From assembly GCF_001429725.1 (NCBI RefSeq), contig NZ_LMHV01000016.1, positions 329 to 41,704 on the forward strand: a stretch of DNA of 41,376 bases, written 5' to 3'. A model generated the notes under the pieces. That model was not told where the DNA came from, searched no databases, and worked only from the letters and a program-made list of their open reading frames with translations. Both the position numbers and the translations under genes were made by a program. The stretch is from Rhizobium sp. Root708. Lineage in GTDB: Bacteria; Pseudomonadota; Alphaproteobacteria; Rhizobiales; Rhizobiaceae. This document shows positions 17,650-25,284 of the stretch, piece after piece. How positions within the stretch are numbered: the first letter of the stretch is position 1; every line of letters begins with the position of its first letter.

Positions 17650-17928
17650 CGTCCGTCATGCGCGCGGGTAGCTGTCGGACGCAAGATCGCGACTGTGAAC
17701 GATCGTTGAAACGAAATTCGGCGTCGAAATGGCTGGAAGTTCGCTCGAATACTGCATTCGCGCCTCGCTTCGTTGGGGCTTTTTAGGTGTACAGGAACAC
17801 TCGTTTCCCCGCAGAAGGCAAAATGATCCATCAATTCTCTCAGATGTGGAACATAGGCAGCTTATCGAGGTTATGCCATCGATTGGGAGCGAGTTGCGGC
17901 GCCGCACGCTCCATCCGAGGAGCATGGA

Positions 17929-18198
17929 ATGGCCACGTATTATTTTCAGTTAGTCGATCACGATGGAGTGCAGCCGACTGAAATGTCATACGAATTTGAC
18001 ACCACAGAAGCAGCGATAGAGGAGGGCCGCACTGCCCTTGCGGAGATGGCGGCAGATGGCCTGCCACTTGGCGATTATCACATGCTCTCAGTGGAAGTCT
18101 TCGATCACGAGCGTAAGCCAGTTCGGGAGATCAGACTCATTCTTGAGGAAATCGACAAAACAGTGCCCACGCACCCCTCGCCCCTATCGGAAGGCTGA
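17929..18198 (+). CDS. DUF6894 family small protein
   Basis: An 89-residue protein. The start 'MATYYFQLVDHDG' and the following '..EFDTTEAAIEEGRTALAEMAADGL' match the DUF6894 family of small rhizobial proteins (usually 'M.RYYFHL.DG', D..G..F.....A..EA). The function is unknown; genomes in this group carry many paralogues, often near stress or signalling genes. GAGGAG lies just before the ATG. The 279 bases between it and the glycan cluster hold no gene and no EcfG box that I can see. Confidence 0.8.
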   Translation: MATYYFQLVDHDGVQPTEMSYEFDTTEAAIEEGRTALAEMAADGLPLGDYHMLSVEVFDHERKPVREIRLILEEIDKTVPTHPSPLSEG

Positions 18199-18258
18199 TG
18201 TTCGGGCTCACCATTCCGCCATCCCGAAAACCTCCAGACATCCGAATTGAAAGTGTTC

Positions 18259-19983
18259 ATGATCCGCGTTGCAATCATCGGCTCCGGTCCAACCGGCATA
18301 TATACTCTGCAGGGCCTCATCGTCGCGGCTCAACCGCTGAGCATAACCGTGTTCGAAGAAACGCCGGACGCCGGAAAAGGCACCCCCTATCATCCAGCCG
18401 TGAATGACCGTGCTATGCTGGCCAACATCGCTAGCATCGAGCTTCCGCCAATCTGCCAAAGCCTCGTCGAATGGCTGCGTGCGGAGCCGATCGAAAGATT
18501 GGAGGAACTCGGCATTGGATCTGATGACATCGGCGAGCGTGAGTTCTATCCACGTGTCGTACTCGGCGAATACTTCGCCGCCCAGTTCTGGATGCTCGTC
18601 AGGCAGGGCATGGCGGCCGGCCACTCGATCGACGTGAAGGCCAGCCATAGGATCCTGGACATCAAGCTCAACCAGAAAGACATCGTGTTGACCTTCCAGA
18701 GGCGGAGCGGCGGCGACGAAGGAACGGCGAGCTTCGATCATGTCGTGATGGCGACAGGGCACGACTGGCCGGAAGACACCGAGATTTCGCCGGGATACTT
18801 CTCGTCACCCTGGCCGGCTGCAGCGATCAAGCGTATCGGCTCTGTCGCCGTCGGCGTTCTTGGGACGTCGTTAAGCGGCATCGACGCCGTCGTCTCCGTG
18901 GCGACCGGGCATGGCATGTTCCTTCGCGACGACGCAGGAACGCTGACGTATGAGCCCCATCCGGCAGCTGAGGCTTTCCACCTGACGATGATGTCCCGCA
19001 AAGGCCTGCTTCCGGAGGCGGATTTCTATTGCCCGATCCCCTATGCGCCACTGGCGGTTTGCACTGAAGAGGCTGTTCGCCGCCTCATTTCAGAGAAGCC
19101 TGATCGGCTTCTGGATGAGGTGTTCGAGTTGTTCAGACACGAGCTCGTTGACGCCGATCCGGAGTATACTGCTGGCGTGGGGCTCGCCTTCGCCACCGTC
19201 GAAGACGTTGCAGACCGCTACTTCCGGGCGAGACAGGAAGCAAAGCCCTTCGTGTGGGCCGCGCGCAATTTGGCAGAAGCCAAACTTAACAAGGCGAAGC
19301 GGATTACGGTAGCGTGGCGATATGCGATCCTTCGCATGCACGAAGTCATCGCCGTTGCCGTGCCGCACTTCAACGCCGATGATCTGAAGCGTTTTCATAA
19401 GTACTTCAAGACGGTCTTCGTCGACGACTACGCGACGGTGCCTCACGAATCCGTCGAGCGTCTTCTCGCACTGCATCGGGCTGGTCGGCTAGACGTCGTC
19501 GCTCTCGACGATGACTACGAGATCAGGCGAGAGCCGGGTGAGAGAGGCGCCGTCGTCAAGGCCGCAAATGGTGATTTGAGGTTCGGCGCGTTCATCGATG
19601 CGACCGGGCAACATGCTCTTTCGGCGTCCGACCTGCCGTTCCCGAGCCTAAGAAAGGCTGACGCCCTTAAGGAAGCGCAGGCGAAGACCGCTACCATCGA
19701 AGGTGATCAGTCATTCAAGAGGACCGGAGGCATCGATATCGACGACGACTTCCGACCTCGAGTCGACCCTGGCGTCTCGAACAAGCTATACTGCGTGTCT
19801 GTACCATTCTTGTTGCACAAGCTACCGTTCGTCCAAGGGATCACGAGCGCACATGAGATGGGAAGGAAGGTGGCGTCCGCTATCATCGTATCGCTCAGTG
19901 GCGACTTGCTGTCTCACGGCATTCAGGCGACGGTCAATGCGTCTCCAACTGCGATCGAAGCGCCTTCCGACACTTTCGCGTAA
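18259..19983 (+). CDS. FAD/NAD(P)-binding protein (NAD_binding_9 type)
   Basis: A 574-residue flavoprotein-like protein. The dinucleotide fold starts at residue 2, 'RVAIIGSGPTGIYTLQGL', with GxGxxG-like spacing. A second nucleotide-contacting segment is 'FDHVVMATGHDWP', and a third 'VAVGVLGTSLSGIDAVV'. A late 'FGAFIDATGQHAL' completes the pattern of the FAD-NAD(P)-binding family found in siderophore/hydroxylation and unknown pathways. The substrate is not predictable. I chose the ATG at 18259; an upstream TTG is possible, and the binding site is weak (GAAAG). It sits 60 bases after the DUF6894 gene and may be co-transcribed. Confidence 0.85.
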   Translation: MIRVAIIGSGPTGIYTLQGLIVAAQPLSITVFEETPDAGKGTPYHPAVNDRAMLANIASIELPPICQSLVEWLRAEPIERLEELGIGSDDIGEREFYPRVVLGEYFAAQFWMLVRQGMAAGHSIDVKASHRILDIKLNQKDIVLTFQRRSGGDEGTASFDHVVMATGHDWPEDTEISPGYFSSPWPAAAIKRIGSVAVGVLGTSLSGIDAVVSVATGHGMFLRDDAGTLTYEPHPAAEAFHLTMMSRKGLLPEADFYCPIPYAPLAVCTEEAVRRLISEKPDRLLDEVFELFRHELVDADPEYTAGVGLAFATVEDVADRYFRARQEAKPFVWAARNLAEAKLNKAKRITVAWRYAILRMHEVIAVAVPHFNADDLKRFHKYFKTVFVDDYATVPHESVERLLALHRAGRLDVVALDDDYEIRREPGERGAVVKAANGDLRFGAFIDATGQHALSASDLPFPSLRKADALKEAQAKTATIEGDQSFKRTGGIDIDDDFRPRVDPGVSNKLYCVSVPFLLHKLPFVQGITSAHEMGRKVASAIIVSLSGDLLSHGIQATVNASPTAIEAPSDTFA

Positions 19984-20036
19984 ACGCCGAGGCATCGCTC
20001 GCTGCAGCCGCGCTGCCGCCGCTCGACACTGAGCCA

Positions 20037-20180
20037 TTACGCCGCGCGCCGACCCTCTGTTTTGGGGCGCACGGCCGCTTCCTTCGCCATTCTGATAAGG
20101 TATGCCACGAAGGTCATGCGGTTCATTTCAGCAAGTTTCAGCGCAGCATCGAGATGGTCGACAAGATGCAACTTCGTCAT
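20037..20180 (-). CDS. 47-residue small rhizobial protein
   Basis: A short gene outside normal length cut-offs. It starts 'MTKLHLVDHLDAALKLAEMN', continues with 'RMTFVAYLIRMAKEAA' and ends in a basic tail. It is all-helical and amphipathic. The start has a textbook GGAGG five bases upstream, and the composition is protein-like, unlike the opposite strand. I recall similar short 'LDAAL.LAE.NRMTFLAYLI.MA' proteins in rhizobial genomes; the function is unknown. It lies convergent to the FAD protein gene. Confidence 0.65.
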   Translation of the reverse strand: MTKLHLVDHLDAALKLAEMNRMTFVAYLIRMAKEAAVRPKTEGRRAA

Positions 20181-20289
20181 GGTGCCTCCAGAAGTTTAGA
20201 CATATGCATGATCGCTAATAATGCTTAATCGAAGCTTGCGCGGGAGTGCGAAAATATAGCCGTCAATATACGCGCGCGGTTCTAAATAC

Positions 20290-20314
20290 TGAACCAAGTC
20301 GACGTCTGCGCGTT
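20290..20314 (+). promoter_or_regulatory. EcfG-type general-stress promoter (variant -35)
   Basis: TGAAC-N16-CGTT, 28 bases before the BON-like gene. The same -35 variant occurs ahead of the BA14K gene. Confidence 0.6.
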
Positions 20315-20342
20315 TCGTGAGCAGTATCTTGGAGGCTCACCT

Positions 20343-20615
20343 ATGATCATGCAGTTTTATACACACGCGCGAACCTCCGACAGTCAGTTGGCAGGTTGTT
20401 CAATGGCAAGCATGACGGCGTCCATCAAAGCCGCCGTTGCTGCGGATCCTCGTATCAAGTGCACGAATCTTTGGGTTTCGATGCTGGGGTCAAATATCAT
20501 ACTTGAAGGCTCCGCCGACAGTCGTGCGGAAGAAACGTTGGCACTGGAGCTCGCACGCTCGATCGCGACCTCCTGCCAGGTCCTGTCCCGGATGCTGGTG
20601 CGTCCCACAGCCTAG
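20343..20615 (+). CDS. BON-like small protein
   Basis: A 90-residue protein without signal peptide. The pattern 'SIKAAVAADPRIKCTNLWVSMLGSNIILEGSADSRAEETLALELARS' matches the alpha-beta-beta layout of BON domains (helix, DPR, beta, 'G..I.LEG.....E...A'). BON domains bind membranes or ligands in stress proteins such as OsmY. GGAGG lies seven bases before the ATG, and an EcfG-type promoter is immediately upstream, so general-stress induction is likely. The stop codon is two bases from the convergent gene at 20618. Confidence 0.75.
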   Translation: MIMQFYTHARTSDSQLAGCSMASMTASIKAAVAADPRIKCTNLWVSMLGSNIILEGSADSRAEETLALELARSIATSCQVLSRMLVRPTA

Positions 20616-20617
20616 GA

Positions 20618-20842
20618 TCACAGGAGGGGGCTTTCAGAACCCTCCGTCTCGCACCGGTTCAACTCGGCGGCCATCTCCTTGGCATCTCCTTTCCGCAGCA
20701 TCACCAGATCTCGCCCGTTCGATGCTGCGGGCAGATCGGTGAAAGAGTCTGCCACCATCCATGTCCCGCCGCGCTCCTGCCGCGGTTCATAGCGCGTGTC
20801 GGAGATCTGGCCGCCTGATCTTGAGCGCGGTTCAAAAGACAT
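20618..20842 (-). CDS. Small 'W-x-FTG' family protein, paralogue 1
   Basis: A 74-residue soluble protein with core 'DTRYEPRQERGGTWMVADSFTDLPAASNGRDLVMLRKGDA'. Two other genes here (27225-27485 and 30262-30459) share the pattern R..E..GTWT(V/I)FD.FTG..A...GR, so it is a three-member family in this window. The function is unknown; the compact beta pattern suggests a small barrel. No ribosome binding site is visible, but the ATG overlaps the end of the preceding membrane-peptide gene by 11 bases, which fits translational coupling behind an EcfG promoter. Confidence 0.65.
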   Translation of the reverse strand: MSFEPRSRSGGQISDTRYEPRQERGGTWMVADSFTDLPAASNGRDLVMLRKGDAKEMAAELNRCETEGSESPLL

Positions 20843-20996
20843 TGGACACAATCAGGGCGATGACGAGAAGCCCTGCCATCGCGGCACCCATGGACCAGAG
20901 AATAGCTTTCACGCGCGGGTTGGTCCGGATCTTTGTCGCGATGTCTGGAGCATTTGGCGAACCATCCGGATTCTGTACGTCAAGGTAGCGGGCCAT
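20832..20996 (-). CDS. 54-residue single-span membrane protein
   Basis: A short gene starting 'MARYLDVQNPDGSPNAPDIA' with a hydrophilic N-terminal half and one membrane helix at about 33-53 ('AILWSMGAAMAGLLVIALIV'). AAAGGAG lies seven bases before the ATG, and an exact EcfG promoter ends 20 bases upstream. Its 3' end overlaps the W-x-FTG family gene, making a two-gene stress unit. No family recognised. Confidence 0.75.
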   Translation of the reverse strand: MARYLDVQNPDGSPNAPDIATKIRTNPRVKAILWSMGAAMAGLLVIALIVSNVF

Positions 20997-21016
20997 TCGA
21001 TTCTCCTTTCCCAGCT

Positions 21017-21041
21017 AACGCCGCTTTGACCTCGCTGTTCC
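21017..21041 (-). promoter_or_regulatory. EcfG general-stress promoter, exact consensus
   Basis: GGAAC-N16-CGTT on the minus strand with no mismatch, 20 bases before the 54-residue membrane-protein gene. Confidence 0.78.
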
Positions 21042-21145
21042 AAGCACATCTAAATGTTGCTTCGGCGGAGCAGGGTTGTTTGTATTTGTCGATCATCTGC
21101 CCAGCGCGTACACCATAGCTTCGAAGCGAAGACGGGAGGCAAGAG

Positions 21146-22147
21146 ATGAGAACCAAGACGCCCCTGCCTGAATGGACAGCGGACGAATTTCGAAACGCGA
21201 TGAAGTCGGCGGGTGTGGCGTTGTGGATGTGGATCATCGACGACGACACCTTCGTGATGGACGAGAAGGCTTGTGATCTTTGGCAAGTGATCGACGACGG
21301 GGACCTGACCTTCGAGGATCTTTCGGCGAAGATCCATCCGGCCGACCGCGAGAGGGTTCGCACGGCGTTCACCGCAACACGAGCGATCGACGGTCCGTTC
21401 GAGATCGATTTCCGAATCATCACCAACGATGAAACCGTGCGCTGGATTTCGGCGCGAGGTCAGGGAAATTCCGGAGACGCCAATACAAAGAAAATGACGG
21501 GCATCTTCCTTGACGTAACCGGCCGCAAACACGCCGAGGAGGGGCACGAACTCCTCGCGGGCGAGATGAGCCATCGCGTAAAGAACCTTCTTGCGCTTGC
21601 GTCGGGCCTGACGGCCATAACGGCGAGGGGCACAGAGACCAAGGAAGGAATGGTCAGCCAGTTGACGGAGCGTCTGAGCGCGCTAGGCCGGGCGCACGAC
21701 CTGGTCCGCCCACTACCGCACGGTCAGGGAAATGCAGCCCTTCTAGGCGACCTGTTCACGGTGCTGCTGGCTCCCTATGACGACGAAGCAGCTTTCGCTG
21801 GTCGAATTCGCGTCGCCGTTCCGCGTATGGGGCTGGGGGAAAAGTCGGCGACGAGCCTTGCCCTCGTCATTCACGAACTCGCGACGAACTCGCTGAAATA
21901 CGGAGCGCTGTCTGTCGAGCAAGGTCTACTCGACGTGTCCGGCGAGATCGAAGACGGCGTCGTAGAAATCGTTTGGACGGAACACGGAGGTCCTGTCGCG
22001 GAGGCGCCGCAGTTTTCGGAGGGATTTGGAAGCAAGCTGGTTCAGAGAACCGTCGGCGGCCACCTTGGTGGCTCGATCTCCTACGAATGGGCGGAGGCTG
22101 GACTGGTCGTGAGACTGCGGATGAAGGAAGACCGACTGTCCGCCTGA
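21146..22147 (+). CDS. HWE-family sensor histidine kinase with PAS domain
   Basis: A 333-residue soluble kinase. Residues 15-130 form a PAS domain ('AGVALWMWIIDDDTF...IHPADRERVRTAF...RWISARGQGN...GIFLDVTGRKHAEE'). The HWE kinase core follows: phospho-acceptor His143 in 'EMSHRVKNLLALASG', the ATP-site 'HELATNSLKYGALS' with His243 and Asn248, and the WxE motif 'WTEHGG' at 277-279. HWE/HisKA_2 kinases are the class that feeds PhyR, the anti-anti-sigma switch of the EcfG general stress response, so this one may sense a signal (flavin or redox through PAS) for the stress genes around it. No response regulator is adjacent; an orphan receiver lies at 25285. GGGAGG precedes the ATG. Confidence 0.9.
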   Translation: MRTKTPLPEWTADEFRNAMKSAGVALWMWIIDDDTFVMDEKACDLWQVIDDGDLTFEDLSAKIHPADRERVRTAFTATRAIDGPFEIDFRIITNDETVRWISARGQGNSGDANTKKMTGIFLDVTGRKHAEEGHELLAGEMSHRVKNLLALASGLTAITARGTETKEGMVSQLTERLSALGRAHDLVRPLPHGQGNAALLGDLFTVLLAPYDDEAAFAGRIRVAVPRMGLGEKSATSLALVIHELATNSLKYGALSVEQGLLDVSGEIEDGVVEIVWTEHGGPVAEAPQFSEGFGSKLVQRTVGGHLGGSISYEWAEAGLVVRLRMKEDRLSA

Positions 22148-22271
22148 CCGACGCTACGGCGCCGAGGTACTGACGCCAAGTTCGCGACGTACATTCACCG
22201 TCATCCACAGCGCTAGTGATCAGCACTGCGAGGATTTGAGGTTGAGAATGTGCAAGTGTCCATGCAATCAG

Positions 22272-22286
22272 GCCCCCGCAACCAAA
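22272..22286 (+). repeat. 15-bp direct repeat, right copy (probable att site)
   Basis: GCCCCCGCAACCAAA, identical to the tRNA 3' end at 85-99 in the same orientation. The recombinase remnant reads into it from the right. It marks the right limit of the segment carrying the EcfG promoters. Confidence 0.65.
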
Positions 22287-22317
22287 GCAACAGCACGATA
22301 CGACAGCCACGACCAGA

Positions 22318-22357
22318 CAAAAAGCTCCTCCGCGTAAGCGTCGAGGAGCTTTTTTTG
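22318..22357. terminator. Hairpin terminator beside the att repeat
   Basis: Stem AAAAAGCTCCTC / GAGGAGCTTTTTTT with loop CGCGTAAGCGTC. Its A- and T-flanks make it able to terminate in both directions. It occupies the same place relative to the repeat as the tRNA terminator at 143-162. Confidence 0.7.
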
Positions 22358-23194
22358 TTTCTGCTCTGTGTCGATCTCACCGGCCCGCAGCTTCTCCAGG
22401 ATCGTCGCGGCTTCCATCGCTGCGAGGATCGAGGCAATCCGGCCGTGGACTTCGAGTGATGCCGGCTGGTGGCCCGGGGTCTTGCCGATCACCACTTTCT
22501 GGATGAACTGCCGCACGATGTTGATGAACGGCTGCTTGGTCGCGGCATCCGCGTGCTCGCGCATGTAGTAGAAGCGGAGTTGATGACCAGTTCGACGGCC
22601 TGCGGGCTGACCTCCGTCTTCAGCTTCCTGATCTTCTCCCCGAAATCTTCCGCCTCTGGCGCCTGCTTCAGATGCGCTTCAAGGCCTCCACGGCGCTCCT
22701 CAAGCTGGTCAAGCATGTCGTCGAACGCTGCCAAGTGCGGCCGGCCTTTGGCTGCGCGATCGCTGATCTGTTGGATGATCTGGCGCTGCTCCTGCTCGAC
22801 AGCCTTCAACTCCCGGGAAATGCGCTTGCGCTCGTCGGGCTCGTTCTTGACGGAAGCGGCGAGGTTCTGGCGCGCCTGTCCGGCGACGTCATCAAATACG
22901 CCCATGGCGAAGAATGCGGCGGGAAGACAGGACAGAACCCGATCCTCCAGGTTCTTGCGGAGAATGGTCTTCTGGTTGGAGCAGCACGAGCCGCCGAGGC
23001 CATCGACCGGTAGCTTGCTCTTGTGGTTCGAGCAGCCGTAGCGCTCCTTGGCCATGATGGCGTAGGAGCCGCCACACTCCGCGCATTCCAGCATGCCACT
23101 CAGCAGATAGCTCGGCCGGTGGGTCCGGTTCAGCCGATTGGTCGTCGTTCGGGAAAAGTTCTCCAACGTCGTCAGTTGCCTTTCCTTCAACTTC

Positions 23195-23550
23195 GTCGAA
23201 GAGCTTCCGCGCCGTCCGCACGGTACCGGTCCGCTTGATATTTCCCTCTCCATCGAGATCAAGAAACACCTCCATGATACCGGCCGCGTCGATGAGATAA
23301 CGACCGTCTGCGGGAGGGATGGCAAGAAAAGCGGCAGGGCTTCCCGCAAGCCGCGTTGCAGTCGCTACGGTGATGGCCGCCAGTACGCCGATCGAGGCAT
23401 GCACGCGATGGGGAATGGCGCTGCGGGTGGAGATCGTGCCATCATTGGTCGGAGCGGAGACGAGCGTCATCTTCGGAACGCAGCCGGTTGCGACATCGCC
23501 GATTTCATCATCGGCCCGCGCGATGGGTGGATAGCTGGGAGCCAGTCGCT
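23195..23550 (-). pseudogene. C-terminal fragment of a PrpF/4-oxalomesaconate tautomerase-like protein
   Basis: The minus-strand frame carries 'VPKMTLVSAPTNDGTISTRS' followed by 'IPHRVHASIGVLAAITVATA' and 'DLDGEGNIKRTGTVRTARKL', which matches the C-terminal part of PrpF-family isomerases of the 4-oxalomesaconate tautomerase kind (protocatechuate/gallate degradation). The N-terminal half is missing, and after 'RTARKLFD' the frame passes directly into recombinase sequence. It is therefore debris from a deletion that joined two genes. Confidence 0.65.
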
Positions 23551-23755
23551 GCGGTCTTCGAAGAGGTGATAGGGTGGCCACGTCGGATGAACGATGGAAG
23601 GGTGGCGAAGAGGCACTCATGGTTTGAACCGGCTATCCTTCGGCAGTAGTGTCGTTGAAATTCGAACCACGGTCGGAAGCGATTACGAATGTCAGCATCG
23701 TGGCGAGCCTACGAATTTTCGTCTAAGGGGTTGAAACGCCGATACATGATGATTT

Positions 23756-23772
23756 ATATCACGGCATGATAT
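23756..23772 (+). promoter_or_regulatory. Palindromic operator, site 1
   Basis: ATATCACGGCATGATAT: half-sites ATATCA and TGATAT with a 5-bp centre. It ends 26 bases before the gene at 23799. It is the exact reverse complement of site 6 (29698-29714), so relative to the gene it controls it reads identically. Confidence 0.7.
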
Positions 23773-23798
23773 TGTTGTGACTGGAGTTCGACGTCATC

Positions 23799-24107
23799 GT
23801 GTCAGATCCAATCAATCCCCAGCGTCTGCCGATTGACGAGGTCCTTGCGGACCGCTTGGGTCTCTCCACCAAAGAATTCCAGCGATATCGCGTGCAGAAC
23901 CTCGTTTCGGTTTCGACGACCTCCGCGACCGGGAGCGACGGAATTATCGTCACCTGCCAGCTCGGAAACAGGATCTGGGAAGGCGTCGTCGTGAACGGTT
24001 GCATCACATCCGAAGAGGTCAGGTTCATCCGCGGCAAGCGGGCGGGCGGCTCGCCTTCAATGGTTCGTCGCGAACCCAGATCTGACTTTGAGAAAGGAAA
24101 ACAATGA
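23799..24107 (+). CDS. Conserved hypothetical protein, first gene of IalB operon
   Basis: A 102-residue soluble protein. It begins 'MSDPINPQRLPIDEVLADRL' and has a short beta-rich middle ('SDGIIVTCQLGNRIWEGVVVNG'). No family recognised. The start is GTG with GGAG 12 bases upstream, so the exact start is not certain. It overlaps the IalB gene as ATGA, indicating translational coupling, and has palindrome site 1 in its promoter region. Confidence 0.65.
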   Translation: MSDPINPQRLPIDEVLADRLGLSTKEFQRYRVQNLVSVSTTSATGSDGIIVTCQLGNRIWEGVVVNGCITSEEVRFIRGKRAGGSPSMVRREPRSDFEKGKQ

Positions 24108-24592
24108 AGAAACTTGCCGGCCTCCTCGTCGCCGTATCGATGCCCCTTACCGCCCACGCTGCGGCCAGAATGGTCTCCCAGACTGGTGACTGGGGCGTCT
24201 ACTCCTTCACGAGAGACGGAAAGCCCGTGTGTTACGCGCTCTCGGTCCCCAAGGAAGCAAGACCCTCCGACGTCGATCACGGGAAGAATTACTTTCTGAT
24301 CGCGCCAGCGGAAAAAGGCGGCGCCAACGAGCCAGAGGCAGTGCTTGGCTACACAGTGCAGGCCGGATCGCCGGTGCAGGTTTCAATTGGCGAGAAGAAG
24401 TTCAAGATGTTCGTAAAGGACAATACCGCCTGGGTCGCCGACGCCGCGCAGGAACCCGAACTCATCAACGCGCTTCGCTCCGGGAGCCGGATGACCTTGC
24501 AGGCGACGTCGGCAAGAGGAACGCATACCAGCTACGACTTTTCGCTGTCAGGGGTCACGGCTGCTTTGGAGCGGGTCGCTAGCTGCAAGTGA
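24104..24592 (+). CDS. IalB (invasion-associated locus B) family periplasmic protein
   Basis: A 162-residue exported protein with a Sec signal peptide (residues 1-19, cleavage after 'AHA'). The mature part 'GDWGVYSFTRDGKPVCYALS', 'NEPEAVLGYTVQAGSPVQV', 'GEKKFKMFVKDNTAWVADAA' and 'LQATSARGTHTSYDFSLSG' follows the IalB domain almost throughout. IalB was described as an erythrocyte-invasion factor of Bartonella; homologues are widespread in non-pathogenic rhizobia, where they are envelope proteins of unknown function. AAAGGA precedes the ATG, and it is translationally coupled to the gene before it. Control by the palindrome/MarR system is inferred. Confidence 0.9.
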   Translation: MKKLAGLLVAVSMPLTAHAAARMVSQTGDWGVYSFTRDGKPVCYALSVPKEARPSDVDHGKNYFLIAPAEKGGANEPEAVLGYTVQAGSPVQVSIGEKKFKMFVKDNTAWVADAAQEPELINALRSGSRMTLQATSARGTHTSYDFSLSGVTAALERVASCK

Positions 24593-24600
24593 AGCAGTGT

Positions 24601-24852
24601 TCAACCGATCCCGAATGCGGCTTTACAGTCAGGCGTCGCGAGTTCTCGAAGACGGTGCGACGGGGTTCGCCCCTTGCCCGAAAGCAGCAGGTCCAGTTCG
24701 TGCTTCGAATTCCCAAACCTTTGCAGAAGGCGCTCCGCTTCGTGTCGGCCGATACCGTAGCGTCGCCGCAGGCTTCCGACGTCGTAGCTGGGTTCGACCT
24801 CTGTTTCGTTCACCGATGGGAGAGGGCTCTGTTCTTGTTGGGAACGCTGCAT
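24601..24852 (-). CDS. Small hypothetical protein, DUF3606-like
   Basis: An 83-residue protein. After a charged N-terminus comes 'YDVGSLRRRYGIGRHEAERLLQRFGNSKHELDLLL', which resembles the short helix-turn-helix pattern of DUF3606 proteins ('.W..R..GIS...AE.LI..FG.S...LD'). Rhizobial genomes carry several; the function is unknown. I placed the start at the ATG at 24852, with GGAG eight bases upstream. Palindrome site 2 lies 64 bases before it. Confidence 0.7.
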   Translation of the reverse strand: MQRSQQEQSPLPSVNETEVEPSYDVGSLRRRYGIGRHEAERLLQRFGNSKHELDLLLSGKGRTPSHRLRELATPDCKAAFGIG

Positions 24853-24915
24853 GATCAAAACTCCGTCAAAGGAGTAATGGACCCGACGCCCCTGAGGTTC
24901 CAAGCGCTATAGAAT

Positions 24916-24932
24916 ATATCACATGATGATGC
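24916..24932 (-). promoter_or_regulatory. Palindromic operator, site 2
   Basis: ATATCACATGATGATGC: a perfect left half-site ATATCA and a right half TGATGC with two deviations, same 5-bp spacing. It lies between two minus-strand genes, 64 bases ahead of the DUF3606-like gene. Confidence 0.55.
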
Positions 24933-24941
24933 AAATGGCGG

Positions 24942-25034
24942 TTAGATCTGAAGGAGGACGTAGATCGCGTCGCCCCAGATTGCGGCGACGAACAGGGCGA
25001 CGCCCGCCAGGAAGAGTTTGACGTCAACGGACAT
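24942..25034 (-). CDS. 30-residue single-span membrane peptide
   Basis: Short gene starting 'MSVDVKLFLAGVALFVAAIW' and ending 'GDAIYVLLQI'; a single hydrophobic helix. The ribosome binding site is poor, but it lies 50 bases below the 42-residue membrane-peptide gene on the same strand and may be co-transcribed. Support rests on composition and position. Confidence 0.5.
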   Translation of the reverse strand: MSVDVKLFLAGVALFVAAIWGDAIYVLLQI

Positions 25035-25084
25035 GATCAACCGTCAACGCGGTATCCCGTCCACGGTTTCCAACATCCCATTGC

Positions 25085-25213
25085 TCAGTTCAAGGTCTGG
25101 ATCGGTGCGGCCTGAGACACTTCTGAAGGGGCCTCGCCGGGGATCGACGCGATGGCGAACATGACCGCGACATAGCTTGCGAACACGGCGGAAAGGATGG
25201 CGCTCTTGGTCAT
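25085..25213 (-). CDS. 42-residue small membrane or exported protein
   Basis: Short gene starting 'MTKSAILSAVFASYVAVMFA' with a hydrophobic helix at residues 5-24, then 'SIPGEAPSEVSQAAPIQTLN'. This could be a signal-anchor or a secreted peptide. AAAGGAG lies seven bases before the ATG. Palindrome site 3 lies 14 bases upstream, so it is probably a direct member of the local regulon. It is divergent from the receiver gene at 25285. Confidence 0.7.
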   Translation of the reverse strand: MTKSAILSAVFASYVAVMFAIASIPGEAPSEVSQAAPIQTLN

Positions 25214-25227
25214 TGGTTCGCTCCTTT

Positions 25228-25244
25228 GTATCATGTGATGACAT
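25228..25244. promoter_or_regulatory. Palindromic operator, site 3 (divergent)
   Basis: GTATCATGTGATGACAT: half-sites with one mismatch each and 5-bp centre. It sits between the divergent genes at 25213 (minus) and 25285 (plus), so it could control both. Confidence 0.6.
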
Positions 25245-25284
25245 TCTTTAACCGTTCCCCCATAATGTCAATCCTGAATGCAGC

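Larger units (their letters stand above)
22268..23215 (-). pseudogene. Large serine recombinase, C-terminal remnant with frameshift
   Basis: Two minus-strand frames together spell the C-terminal half of a large serine recombinase. The zinc-ribbon 'SGMLECAECGGSYAIMAKER' followed by 'YGCSNH' lies near 23060-23110. A coiled-coil follows ('ISRELKAVEQEQRQIIQQI'). After a frameshift near 22575 comes 'MREHADAATKQPFINIVRQF' then 'VHGRIASILAAMEA'. The N-terminal catalytic domain with the active Ser is absent; the frame instead runs into an unrelated gene fragment. Such enzymes integrate phages and islands. The gene is inactive but explains the tRNA-end repeat next to its 3' end. A shorter copy of the same tail lies at 168-210. 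Confidence 0.85.

Noticed and set aside
20622..20644. Hairpin GGAGGG / CCCTCC between the convergent genes at 20615 and 20618
   Set aside because: Short stem and no T-tract. It lies inside the coding end of the minus-strand gene, so a terminator call is not supported.
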